A DNA stretch of 59,524 nucleotides, from contig NZ_BJYL01000037.1 of assembly GCF_007991495.1 (NCBI RefSeq), forward strand, positions 1-59,524. The letters are read 5' to 3'. Under the pieces are notes generated by a model. It did no database searches. It was not told where the DNA came from and was given only the letters and a program-made list of their open reading frames with translations. Source of the DNA: Sporosarcina luteola. GTDB taxonomy: Bacteria; Bacillota; Bacilli; Bacillales_A; Planococcaceae. Below, one piece after another: positions 1 through 7,741 of the stretch; within the stretch, counting starts at the first letter, position 1, and every line of letters starts with the position of its first letter. A program made the position numbers and the translations under genes.

Positions 1-101
1 GGCCGTTCTTCAATTCAACGAGCCGATGGGCGGCGCACTGCAATGTTTAGTCTCTACCAAATCGGGAAAGTATTTTTTAAGTAGAAAAATAGGAGGTTTC
101 G

Positions 102-299
102 ATGATGAAGAAAAAAATGGCCATGGCTGCTCTTGGTTTGGGTGCGGCGTATTTAATGAGAAACAAGGATGCTAGAAATAAATTGTCCAAGCAATTCGAG
201 ACGTTTGGATCCACTCCGATGAGGGGAGAAAAAACCGGGTCTCAGTCGCATTCCCGGACAGCGTCTTCTAAAAAAGGATTGGGCAGTCTTTTCAGCTAA
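102..299 (+). CDS. Small basic hypothetical protein
   Basis: A 65-residue protein preceded by AGGAGG at 91-96. The N-terminus is a short hydrophobic stretch (AMAALGLGAAYLM, residues 7-19) after four lysines, followed by a basic, Ser/Gly-rich tail ending in GLGSLFS. It resembles YtxH-like or other small membrane-associated proteins only in general character; I do not recognise a family. It is followed by a strong hairpin terminator, so it ends its own transcript. The real start could be either of two adjacent ATG codons (102 or 105). Convergent with tatC. Confidence 0.7.
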   Translation: MMKKKMAMAALGLGAAYLMRNKDARNKLSKQFETFGSTPMRGEKTGSQSHSRTASSKKGLGSLFS

Positions 300-311
300 G
301 CGCACATAATA

Positions 312-352
312 AAGGGAGAGGGCACGCATCTGAATGCGCCCTCTCCTTTTTA
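312..352 (+). terminator. Rho-independent terminator
   Basis: GGAGAGGGC pairs with GCCCTCTCC, with an inner GCAT/ATGC extension, followed by TTTTTATT on the + strand. It ends the small gene at 102-299. It overlaps the last codon of convergent tatC and may also serve it, although the T-run is weaker on that side. Confidence 0.85.
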
Positions 353-1189
353 TTCGTTGACCGCGACATTGCGCCTCTCCATATATAGGACGATGAAGAT
401 GCTCGCCTCGTACAGCAAGATCATCGGAACGAGTACGATGAGCTGGCTGACGAAGTCGGGTGGCGTAATCAGTGCCGAGACAACGGCCAAAATCAGATAT
501 GACCACTTCCTCACTTTTCGTAAGGTATCTGCTGTCAAGACACCGATTGCGGCTAGAAACATGGCGACGATTGGCAGTTCGAATAGGAGTCCGATTGGCA
601 TCGTCGTCATGAGCAGGAATTTTGCATATTCCTGAGCCGATACCATCACCTTGAAATTCATCGCCCCCAAAGAGACAAGGAATCCGTAGCTCAATGGATT
701 GACCACAAAGTAGCCAAACGCTAATCCAGCGAGGAACAAGCAAAACATGACCGGTGAATACAAGCTGAGAAACTGCTGTTCCTTCGGATTTAGTCCCGGC
801 TTTACAAATTGCCATATAAAGTGGCAGAGAAACGGCAGCGACAATCCGAATGCCAATGCTGTCGAGATGGACATATAGAAGACGACAACTTCCATCGGTC
901 CGAGGACGATCAATTCGTGACCTCTTGTGACAATCGGAAACCATAGATTGACGGTCGCGAATACACCGATAAAGAAAGCGATGAATACGATTGCACTTTT
1001 TATAAGTTGCTTGCGCAAATCGGTCAAATGCTCGACTAGCGGAGGGTCTCCGGCAATTGAATCATCTGCCTTCACAAACGCCGCCTCATTTGTTTTCTCC
1101 ACATCGCTCTTTTCAACGGCCTTGTTTTCCGTTATCTCCCTTTTATCAAGCGGGCTTATTATTTTCCGATGATCGCCATAAGGATCCAT
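350..1189 (-). CDS. tatC: Sec-independent protein translocase TatC
   Basis: TatC is the polytopic receptor that binds twin-arginine signal peptides and, with TatA, exports folded proteins. The 279-residue product has a charged N-terminal extension of about 50 residues, then the family's opening motif (PLVEHLTDLRKQLIKS, about residues 50-65) and six hydrophobic segments. An internal FxxKPGLxPKEQ-like loop (FVKPGLNPKEQ) is typical of TatC. The start is supported by AGGTGA six bases upstream. It lies 8 bp after tatA and is the last gene of a four-gene operon whose first product carries a Tat signal. The acidic N-terminal extension is longer than in E. coli TatC. Confidence 0.95.
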   Translation of the reverse strand: MDPYGDHRKIISPLDKREITENKAVEKSDVEKTNEAAFVKADDSIAGDPPLVEHLTDLRKQLIKSAIVFIAFFIGVFATVNLWFPIVTRGHELIVLGPMEVVVFYMSISTALAFGLSLPFLCHFIWQFVKPGLNPKEQQFLSLYSPVMFCLFLAGLAFGYFVVNPLSYGFLVSLGAMNFKVMVSAQEYAKFLLMTTMPIGLLFELPIVAMFLAAIGVLTADTLRKVRKWSYLILAVVSALITPPDFVSQLIVLVPMILLYEASIFIVLYMERRNVAVNE

Positions 1190-1197
1190 GTCTTCAC

Positions 1198-1398
1198 CTA
1201 CTTATGAAGATCCGTCTTATTCGGTAATTCCTTCTTCACTTCATCCTCATCTAAAATATCGCGGGCTGATTTTTTGAACTCCGCCAATGTCTTGCCAACC
1301 GCCGACCCGACTTCCGGCAATTTCCGCGGACCGAAAAGGATGAGAACGATGACTAAGATGATAATTAACCCTGGTACGCCAATAGCTGCTAAATTCAT
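1198..1398 (-). CDS. tatA: Twin-arginine translocase subunit TatA
   Basis: A 66-residue TatA: short N-terminus, one membrane helix (residues 6-21), the [10 protein letters not shown] hinge (22-31), then an amphipathic helix and a charged tail. TatA polymerises with TatC to form the Tat pore. GGGAGA stands nine bases before the ATG. It sits between the GMC oxidoreductase and tatC, so this is a minimal TatA-TatC system of the Gram-positive kind without TatB. Confidence 0.95.
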   Translation of the reverse strand: MNLAAIGVPGLIIILVIVLILFGPRKLPEVGSAVGKTLAEFKKSARDILDEDEVKKELPNKTDLHK

Positions 1399-1416
1399 TG
1401 CGAAATTCTCCCTTTC

Positions 1417-3129
1417 TTAAACGAGAGACCCTCCCGTTTTGCTGTACTTCTGAATGGCTTCTGCTGTGCGATACGCCAATGCTCCGATTGTGCCAGTAGG
1501 GTTATAGCCGCCATTATGTGGGAAATTCCCCGCACCGACGACGAACAGATTTTCCGCGTCCCAATGCTGCAAGTACGTGTTAACAACACTATTGGCAGGA
1601 TCCGTACCCATAATTGTTCCACCCGTATTATGTGTCGTTTGGTAAGGAACTATGTCATAATCGGAGATCGGATTTCCAGGTACTACGGTTTTTGCGCCCA
1701 TTTCTTTCATAATCTCCGCAATCCGGTCTGTCAGGTACTTATGCATATTGCGGTCCTGTTCAGTGAAATTGTACGTCAACTGCAATAGCGGCACCCCATA
1801 TGCGTCTCGATAGTCAGGGTCAAGCGACATGAAGTTTTCTTTATGCGGCATCGAAGCCCCTTGGCCGCCAATCGATAATGTTCGGGTATAATTTTCAATG
1901 GATGCTTTCTTGAAATCTGCACCCCAAGCCGGTACATCAGGAGGAATTGGATTTGTCTGAATCGGCCGGTTTCCGGTTTGGGTAAGTGAAATGCTTGCCC
2001 CGTGAATGAAATCGAGATCGGAATGGTCAAAACTGTCACCGTTGAAATCATCGATTGTCATTCCTAAAGCACCTGCACCCATAAACACATTCATCTGTTC
2101 ATCAAAAAACCCGGTCACTCCCGGCAGAATTTGGTACCCATAGTTTTTGCCCAACGTCCCTCTTCCTGTGTCGGGATTATACTGTTCGCCGATTTTAGAA
2201 ACCATGAGCAATTTTGCATTGTTCATTACATAACTTGTCAAGACGACGACATCGGCCGGTTGGATGAACTCCTCACCGGTTTGCGTATCCACATATCTCA
2301 CGCCAGTCACTTTATTGCCAGACTTCAGGACCTCTACGACGTTGGCGTGGAAAGTCACATCGAAATTCCCCGTTTTCATCGCTGTCGGTACAACTGTAAT
2401 TTCCGGGGATGTTTTTGCTCCATACTCACAGCCGAACCGTTCGCAAAATCCACAATATTGGCATGCCCCAATTGTCTGACCGTCCGGGTTTTCGTATGCT
2501 TCGGACAAATTGGCGGACGGCAGCATGTATGGATGGTACCCCAAGGACGAAGCGGCGTTTTCAAACTTTTTCAAGATTGGTGTCCTTTTCATTGGAGGCG
2601 TCGGAAAATCATTCGATCGTTTGCCCGCGAAAGGGTTTGTATTTTCTCCCGATATGCCTGCCGTCTTTTCGAATTTATCGAAGTATGGCTCTAATTCATC
2701 GTACGTAATTCCCCAGTCCTGCAATAAATAATCTGGTGAAAGTTTATTTTTCCCGTATTTTTGCTCGGTCATCGTCTTAATCTGAAAGTCGTACGGTAAA
2801 AAGCGGAACGTATGGCCGTTCCAGTGCGTTCCGGCACCGCCAAGATTCTCACCGAGAAGAAATGAGCCCAACTGCCGCATCGGAAGCGCACGCATTTTGC
2901 GGTTGTTGCGGAACGTGATCGTTTCCTTCGACAAATCTTGCATGAGCTCATAGCGGATCGCATAACGATATTCGTCATGTATCATTTGATAATCAGCTGT
3001 GCTTCGCGCTTTCCCTCTTTCCAGACCACGCACTTTCAATCCTGCTTTCGCGCATTCGGCGGCGATGATGCCTCCCATCCAACCGACCCCGACTGTCACG
3101 ACATTTACTTTATCCAACGTTTTTGCCAC
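1417..3129 (-). CDS. GMC-family FAD oxidoreductase (gluconate 2-dehydrogenase alpha-type)
   Basis: A 570-residue flavoprotein. The Rossmann FAD motif reads TVGVGWMGGIIAAE (residues 12-25, one Gly of the classical GxGxxG being Val-Gly-Trp). The C-terminal GMC domain ends with NTGGTIMGTD and GNFPHNGGYNPTGTIGALAY, the usual active-site His/Asn region. A Cys cluster (CQYCGFCERFGC, about residues 222-233) is typical of the gluconate/sorbosone dehydrogenase subgroup. The GTG start is favoured by GGAGGGATG upstream. It has no signal peptide; the preceding gene encodes a Tat-signal small subunit, so it is probably exported as a folded, flavin-loaded hitchhiker. The sugar or polyol substrate is not evident. 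Confidence 0.88.
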   Translation of the reverse strand: MAKTLDKVNVVTVGVGWMGGIIAAECAKAGLKVRGLERGKARSTADYQMIHDEYRYAIRYELMQDLSKETITFRNNRKMRALPMRQLGSFLLGENLGGAGTHWNGHTFRFLPYDFQIKTMTEQKYGKNKLSPDYLLQDWGITYDELEPYFDKFEKTAGISGENTNPFAGKRSNDFPTPPMKRTPILKKFENAASSLGYHPYMLPSANLSEAYENPDGQTIGACQYCGFCERFGCEYGAKTSPEITVVPTAMKTGNFDVTFHANVVEVLKSGNKVTGVRYVDTQTGEEFIQPADVVVLTSYVMNNAKLLMVSKIGEQYNPDTGRGTLGKNYGYQILPGVTGFFDEQMNVFMGAGALGMTIDDFNGDSFDHSDLDFIHGASISLTQTGNRPIQTNPIPPDVPAWGADFKKASIENYTRTLSIGGQGASMPHKENFMSLDPDYRDAYGVPLLQLTYNFTEQDRNMHKYLTDRIAEIMKEMGAKTVVPGNPISDYDIVPYQTTHNTGGTIMGTDPANSVVNTYLQHWDAENLFVVGAGNFPHNGGYNPTGTIGALAYRTAEAIQKYSKTGGSLV

Positions 3130-3143
3130 TTGTCATCCCTCCG

Positions 3144-3896
3144 TCAGTGCTGCATCGTACTAATTGATTTTGGCTCGATTTTTTGAAACTTCTCATCTTC
3201 GATCATGTTGATGTAGGCCATTTGATGGCCTGGGAAGCCTTTCATTCTCCAGGCATCCATATTGTTGTTTCCGTTGTAGATTGGATCGGCATATGCGCCT
3301 TCCAACGTCGCTTGTCGAAGAACACGGAAAAAGAATTCCGAAGAAACGCCTTTCATCTCGACTTCATTTTTTTGGAATGCAGTGATGATTTCATCCATTT
3401 GACCTCCATCCAAATCGACAAACGGTTTTTGATAGCGTTTTTGCGCCTCTTCCTCCATCTTGGCAATCCCTTGTCTGAACATTTCAGCACGTGTCAGTCT
3501 GCTCTGGTAACCTTGCGTCGCTTCTCCTGCGAAAAACGGGCCTTGCATATATTCCCGTGTATTGTTGCCATAACTACCGGCCAATTGGTTGTCTATGAAA
3601 TAGGGCACGCCGAGACCGATAGCTCCTGGTCCGAGGTCATCCTCCGGGAATATCCGCTCAACCGCCTGGGAGAGCACATTGAAATCAGCATGATTCGTAA
3701 AGAACATCAAGCCTTTGACCGAAGTTACATCATGATCCTCCGCATTCTTAGTTCCACTCTTCGTTTGAACGCCGTCCTTATTGACATTGTAGCCAACAAG
3801 ACCTCCAATCAGCCCTCCTCCTACCAATGCTCCAGTCGCGATTCCTGTCGTTTTTAGAAAATCACGTCTCGACAATCCTTTTTGATCATCAGCCAT
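3144..3896 (-). CDS. Gluconate 2-dehydrogenase subunit 3 family protein, Tat-exported
   Basis: A 250-residue protein with a textbook twin-arginine signal: SRRDFLK at residues 9-15, then the hydrophobic GIATGALVGGGLIGGLVG stretch. The mature part matches the subunit-3 (gamma) family that accompanies GMC dehydrogenases, with the FPEDDLGPGAIGLGVPYFIDNQLAG region around residues 88-112. It stabilises and escorts the flavoprotein encoded 14 bp downstream. First gene of the operon that continues into the GMC gene, tatA and tatC. No cytochrome c subunit is adjacent, unlike the classical three-subunit gluconate dehydrogenase. Confidence 0.9.
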   Translation of the reverse strand: MADDQKGLSRRDFLKTTGIATGALVGGGLIGGLVGYNVNKDGVQTKSGTKNAEDHDVTSVKGLMFFTNHADFNVLSQAVERIFPEDDLGPGAIGLGVPYFIDNQLAGSYGNNTREYMQGPFFAGEATQGYQSRLTRAEMFRQGIAKMEEEAQKRYQKPFVDLDGGQMDEIITAFQKNEVEMKGVSSEFFFRVLRQATLEGAYADPIYNGNNNMDAWRMKGFPGHQMAYINMIEDEKFQKIEPKSISTMQH

Positions 3897-4025
3897 ATTA
3901 TTTCCTCCTCCCTGTATATGCCAACTAGCATGTCCGTTTCCGTATGCATTTCATACAAAGTGAGCAATAATTATCCAATTACGATATATTGTTTGAAACA
4001 AGGCTTTTGAAAGGAGTTTTTTCTA

Positions 4026-5048
4026 CTGAAACGTTTTGTTTTTATCATGACTCTCGTTATACTGTCTGGTTGTTCAATGAACGAAAAAACAGCTACCACT
4101 GCTACGATTACGAAACTGGCCACAGACTTGGAATCCCCTTGGTCCATTGCTTCGGACGGAGAGCGATTTTTCATTTCAGAACGGAATGGGGCGATTGTCA
4201 GGATTGAGGCGGATGGCAGTGCAATTCGGGAGGATGTGCATCTTTCCGAACCATTATCTAATGCCGCAGAGGCGGGGTTGCTTGGGTTTGTTTTTCAAGA
4301 TGATTTTGATGCTTCGGGACGCGCCTATGCATACTACACGTACGACTCGAACGGGGTTCCCGTTAACCGGATTGTAATGTTGCAGTACGACGGCGGAAAG
4401 TGGAGGGAGACGGATATCCTTTTGGATGGGATTGAGTCGGGGCCTTTCCATCATGGCGGCAGACTTGCTCTGTCCCCGGAAGGAATTTTATTTGCCACAA
4501 TTGGGGACGGGGCTGTACCGGAAAATGCACAGGATCCAGACTCGCTAAACGGCAAGATTTTAAAACTTCAGGTGGATGGCAGTTTTAGCATTGTCAGTTT
4601 GGGACACCGGAACCCCCAAGGGCTTGCCTGGAATTCAAAGGGAGAACTTTATGCTTCAGAGCATGGGCAGTCCGCAAATGACGAAATTAACCGGATTGAA
4701 GAGGGCAGGAATTACGGGTGGCCGTTGATTGAAGGTAAAAAGAAGTCAGAGGGAATGGAGACACCTTTACTCACTTCAGGGAAGAATGAAACGTGGGCAC
4801 CATCCGGAATGGCATTTTACTCTGGACTTCTGTATGTTGCTGCATTACGTGGAGAGGCAATTCTAGTGATCAATCCGGAAGACATGAAAATAATTGATCG
4901 AATCGAAGGCTATGGCCGCATCCGAGACGTCTATTCCGATGGCGAGTCTTTATTTTTCATTACGAACAACACGGATGGCCGTGGAAGTCCTTCGGAGATG
5001 GACGACATTCTCTATCAATTGACTTCCTTTCAAGTTCGTAAAGAATAG
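4026..5048 (+). CDS. PQQ-type soluble sugar dehydrogenase, lipoprotein
   Basis: A six-bladed beta-propeller of the soluble aldose/glucose dehydrogenase (YliI-like) family. Recognisable blocks are ESPWSIAS, FHHGGRLALSPEG, LGHRNPQGLAWN and YASEHGQSANDEINRIEEGRNYGWP. The obvious ATG at 4047 would leave a signal of only eight residues before the lipobox. In the same frame, CTG at 4026 gives (M)KRFVFIMTLVILSGC, an ideal lipoprotein signal, and AAGGAG at 4011-4016 is nine bases upstream, so I chose CTG (340 residues). Divergent from the Tat/GMC operon, which suggests a shared extracellular sugar-oxidation theme. PQQ dependence is from the family; no pqq genes are seen here. Confidence 0.82.
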   Translation: MKRFVFIMTLVILSGCSMNEKTATTATITKLATDLESPWSIASDGERFFISERNGAIVRIEADGSAIREDVHLSEPLSNAAEAGLLGFVFQDDFDASGRAYAYYTYDSNGVPVNRIVMLQYDGGKWRETDILLDGIESGPFHHGGRLALSPEGILFATIGDGAVPENAQDPDSLNGKILKLQVDGSFSIVSLGHRNPQGLAWNSKGELYASEHGQSANDEINRIEEGRNYGWPLIEGKKKSEGMETPLLTSGKNETWAPSGMAFYSGLLYVAALRGEAILVINPEDMKIIDRIEGYGRIRDVYSDGESLFFITNNTDGRGSPSEMDDILYQLTSFQVRKE

Positions 5049-5058
5049 CGCGTTCCAT

Positions 5059-5084
5059 TAACTTTCTCCAAATTTTTCCGATAG
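5059..5084 (+). promoter_or_regulatory. Sigma-D (FliA-type) promoter of the flagellin gene
   Basis: TAAC (5059-5062), 14 bp, TCCGATAG (5077-5084) against the consensus TAAA-N14-16-GCCGATAT. The predicted transcription start near 5091 places the ATG at 5097 only about six bases into the message and supports the TTG start at 5118. Confidence 0.7.
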
Positions 5085-5117
5085 TAACAATAGAGAATGG
5101 AAATGGGGTGGAGTGGC

Positions 5118-5936
5118 TTGCTTGGCAATTGGAATGCGATGGGGTTGAACATTCTTCGAAATATGGGGATGCATAATAATCAGGTGATGCGGTCGATGGA
5201 GCGGCTTTCTTCCGGTATGCGCATTAACAGAGCTGCGGATGATCCCGCAGGGTTGGCCATTTCTGAGAAAATGCGTGCTCAAATTCGTGGTCTCCAAGCA
5301 TCACAACGCAATATCCAAGATAGCATTTCGCTGTTTCAGACGGCGGAAGGCGCGTTGAATGAAACGCACGCTATGCTTCAGCGAATGCGGGAGTTAGGTG
5401 TACAAGCGGCGAGTGATACTTTGACGGATGCAGATCGCGAATTACTTGATATTGAATTCCAGGAATTGAAGAAGGAAATCCAACGTACATCGACAGATAC
5501 TGAATTCAATACGATCCCTTTGCTCGACGGATCACGCACTTCATTCAAAACGCAGGCGGGGGCAAACGCCGGCCAATCCATCGAGTTTTCCATTGGAGAT
5601 ATGGGCGTTGAATCGCTTGGGTTAAAAGATTCATCCATTGCTACGCGTGAAGCTGCCGACAAAGCGATTGGAGAACTGGACGGGGCCATTCAAAAAACTT
5701 CATCTGAACGTTCCCGGATGGGCGCGTATGTCAATCGATTGGAGCATGCGTATAATAACGCACTGACGATGGAGGAGAATTTGACTGCGGCCGAGTCACG
5801 CATCAGGGACGTTGACATCGCAAAAGAAATGATGGCATTGACGAACGCGAATATTCTACTTCAAGCAAGTCAATACGTTCTTTCATTGCATATGCAACAG
5901 GCTCAATCCGTCCTTCAGCTGCTGAAACAATCTTGA
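5118..5936 (+). CDS. hag: Flagellin (orphan copy)
   Basis: A 272-residue flagellin with an almost canonical D0/D1 N-terminus (LSSGMRINRAADDPAGLAIS, residues 30-49; QRNIQDSISLFQTAEGAL) and C-terminus (ESRIRDVDIAKEMM, LLQASQ, SVLQLLKQS), with little variable domain. Choosing TTG 5118 makes (M)LGNWNAMGLNILR align residue for residue with the standard MRINHNIAALNTLR start; GGTGGAG is just upstream. The extreme C-terminus is unusual: YVLSLHMQQAQ replaces the common MLAQANQQPQ. No other flagellar gene is nearby, so it may be an extra or silent filament subunit. Confidence 0.88.
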   Translation: MLGNWNAMGLNILRNMGMHNNQVMRSMERLSSGMRINRAADDPAGLAISEKMRAQIRGLQASQRNIQDSISLFQTAEGALNETHAMLQRMRELGVQAASDTLTDADRELLDIEFQELKKEIQRTSTDTEFNTIPLLDGSRTSFKTQAGANAGQSIEFSIGDMGVESLGLKDSSIATREAADKAIGELDGAIQKTSSERSRMGAYVNRLEHAYNNALTMEENLTAAESRIRDVDIAKEMMALTNANILLQASQYVLSLHMQQAQSVLQLLKQS

Positions 5937-5937
5937 A

Positions 5938-5970
5938 TAAAAAACGGGCTGTCTAGAAAGACAGCCCCAG
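5938..5970 (-). terminator. Rho-independent terminator of the yflT-like gene
   Basis: GGCTGTCT-AGAA-AGACAGCC hairpin; on the minus strand it is followed by TTTTTTATT. On the + strand it lies directly after the flagellin stop, but lacks a T-run there. Confidence 0.8.
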
Positions 5971-5978
5971 TTCCTGGT

Positions 5979-6476
5979 TTACAGATTTTCGGTGTTGATC
6001 CGTGGAACGGAATCTCCATATTCATCTTTAGGTTTTAAAATATCGTCTGCAGGCAGCATTGTTCTTCGATCAATCATGGTTGCACCAATATCCCTTTCCG
6101 TATCTTCAACCTCTCCGCTGCCGCGTCCTTCATTCGGAACATCAGGTTCCACGTTATCGACAAAAATAGCAATTCCGCCATACTTCATGTCGTTATAAAT
6201 GTTTTCTGCTTCCTCCCTTGAAAAACCCATCTCTTCGAAGTGTTTTGCCTGCTTTGGTCTGTCATCGAGAAAAGCCCCTTTAAAACGATCCAGAAAACCT
6301 TCTTTTCCTTGTCCATCCAAAGAAACAAAAGTTTGTCTGCGCAATTGCGCAAAGTCGTCATCTGTATTCGCAATGGCGGTAATTTGATCTTCCGAATAGC
6401 CAAGTGAAGTCAATTCCGTAATCTTATACAATGCTGCATCAATTTTATTTTGCGTACCAACGTACCGTTTTTCCAT
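5979..6476 (-). CDS. yflT: General stress protein, YflT/GSP17M domain
   Basis: A 165-residue cytoplasmic protein opening with the YflT-type heat-induced stress domain: MEKRYVGTQNKIDAALYKI, then LTSLGYSEDQITAIANTDD, and ending the domain near GGIAIFVDN (about residues 102-110). The remaining tail is acidic and low-complexity, ending DSVPRINTENL. In Bacillus this family belongs to the sigma-B general stress regulon and its molecular role is unknown. The upstream promoter here also fits sigma-B. Monocistronic: own promoter and terminator. Confidence 0.88.
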   Translation of the reverse strand: MEKRYVGTQNKIDAALYKITELTSLGYSEDQITAIANTDDDFAQLRRQTFVSLDGQGKEGFLDRFKGAFLDDRPKQAKHFEEMGFSREEAENIYNDMKYGGIAIFVDNVEPDVPNEGRGSGEVEDTERDIGATMIDRRTMLPADDILKPKDEYGDSVPRINTENL

Positions 6477-6514
6477 TTGTCAAAACACTCCCTTTTTCGC
6501 CTATTTCCCTTACT

Positions 6515-6538
6515 TTACCCTTACTTCCAGTGGAAAAC
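6515..6538 (-). promoter_or_regulatory. Sigma-B-type promoter of the yflT-like gene
   Basis: On the minus strand GTTTTC, 12 bp, GGGTAA, compared with the sigma-B consensus GTTTAA-N12-15-GGGWAW. It lies about 40 bp ahead of the start codon and agrees with the known stress regulation of the family. Confidence 0.55.
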
Positions 6539-6611
6539 ACATATGTTTAGCTTCTTTTATTAACGTGAATATAAACAATAGAAGACCATGGAAGAAAGGA
6601 AGTGATTTCTT

Positions 6612-6839
6612 TTGAATAAGAAGAAACCTTTTACTTCAGAAGATCGAAAAGACGCACAAGGACGCTTTATGGACAACCCGGAGAATTTACGTACTGATAA
6701 GGAAAGCATCTACGATATGCACGAAGACATGCAGACGGTCGACCCGATACCATTGGAAGATTTGAAGATGGAGGAACATGAAGAAAAACATCACCATGAA
6801 ACGAAAAACAATTCATCCAGCGAAGAAAAGTACAAATGA
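6612..6839 (+). CDS. Small acidic hypothetical protein
   Basis: A 75-residue, highly charged protein without membrane segments; the C-terminus is rich in Glu, His and Lys (EEHEEKHHHETKNN). TTG start with AAAGGAAGTGA just upstream. It has a dedicated terminator. I recognise no family; the composition is like small stress- or spore-associated Bacillota proteins, but this is only an impression. Confidence 0.72.
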   Translation: MNKKKPFTSEDRKDAQGRFMDNPENLRTDKESIYDMHEDMQTVDPIPLEDLKMEEHEEKHHHETKNNSSSEEKYK

Positions 6840-6885
6840 AAAGCAATGCCTCATCTACTTTCAAGAGAGAGGCATTGCTTTTTCC
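6840..6885 (+). terminator. Rho-independent terminator
   Basis: AAGCAATGCCTC pairs with GAGGCATTGCTT, followed by TTTTTCC. Directly follows the stop codon of the small acidic gene. Confidence 0.9.
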
Positions 6886-6958
6886 TTCGTCGTTCCCTGT
6901 CGATATTCCCCGGGAAATGTATTATTTTGTATTTATAAATTAAAAAGAAACGTTGCAT

Positions 6959-7741
6959 TCATACAGTAGTTTTTGCCGCATTTCGTTTTGCAGAATTGAT
7001 TCCTAAAAACATAAGTGCGCCGATAAGAACGACCGTAACGCCGATGCTCATCCAAAATCCCGATTGGTTTGAAATAGAAGAGAACATCATCGTGGCATAC
7101 GTACTAACCTTCCATGGCGAAACAGTCCAAAAAGCGCCAATAACCGAGTCAATAATTTGGAGAATAAGCAAGACAACAATAGAAAGCCCCGCTGCTGCTC
7201 CTGTCGACAACCATGCACTAAAAAAGAGAACGACTGTTACAGCGAAAATGATCCACACACTATAGGTCGCTAAAAAAGCGAATACATCTCCCGCCGCCAC
7301 CGGGTTGAACAAAATTTGAATATAGTACCATGCCGCGAAAAAACCGAGCCAAACACTGCCTAAAATAATCCCATTGATGACAATCCATTTACTTAGAAAA
7401 TAACTTCCGAAAGACATAGGACGTACATAAAGAAGTGTTGCTGTCCCGTTTTTACGTTCGCTTGAAATGGTTCCCATAAAGGCAAGGATGATCACTAAGA
7501 TGCCGATTGTCTGATATTGACTCATCAACGAAACAAAGATATCCTCTCCCTGGAATTGCGGCCAGTTAAATTGCGCCCCATCCGGCAAGTTCCCGACACT
7601 CTTCATAATTTCAGGAAGAAAATGATTCGTGACAGGCTCAAGAATTCCAAAAATGACAAACACGATGGGAATCCAATACAGTTTAAAATTGCGTACGTTC
7701 TCTCGCAATTCCTTTCGCAATAGCACGCTGAAGCTGTTCAT
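6959..7741 (-). CDS. yxlG: ABC-2 type permease, YxlG-like
   Basis: A 260-residue permease with six hydrophobic segments and the SSERKNGTATLLYVRPMS motif (about residues 92-109) seen in ABC-2 exporters such as YxlG/NosY. It shares four bases (ATGA) with the upstream ATPase gene, so translation is coupled. The order small PLDc_N protein, ATPase, permease matches yxlE-yxlF-yxlG of the B. subtilis sigY operon, where these genes affect sigma-Y activity. No sigY, yxlC or yxlD is present here. The transported substrate is unknown. Confidence 0.85.
   Translation of the reverse strand: MNSFSVLLRKELRENVRNFKLYWIPIVFVIFGILEPVTNHFLPEIMKSVGNLPDGAQFNWPQFQGEDIFVSLMSQYQTIGILVIILAFMGTISSERKNGTATLLYVRPMSFGSYFLSKWIVINGIILGSVWLGFFAAWYYIQILFNPVAAGDVFAFLATYSVWIIFAVTVVLFFSAWLSTGAAAGLSIVVLLILQIIDSVIGAFWTVSPWKVSTYATMMFSSISNQSGFWMSIGVTVVLIGALMFLGINSAKRNAAKTTV

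Noticed and set aside
1..101. A gene fragment running in from the left edge
   Set aside because: The first 100 bases may be the end of an upstream gene, but I could not support a product from so short a stretch.
153..944. A 263-codon frame on the minus strand inside and beyond tatC
   Set aside because: It overlaps tatC in another frame and runs into the unrelated small gene; composition (many Arg, Cys, Ser) is typical of a shadow frame and it has no ribosome site.
2131..2694. A 187-codon + strand frame antisense to the GMC gene
   Set aside because: Entirely inside a well-supported gene on the other strand; biased composition and no ribosome site.
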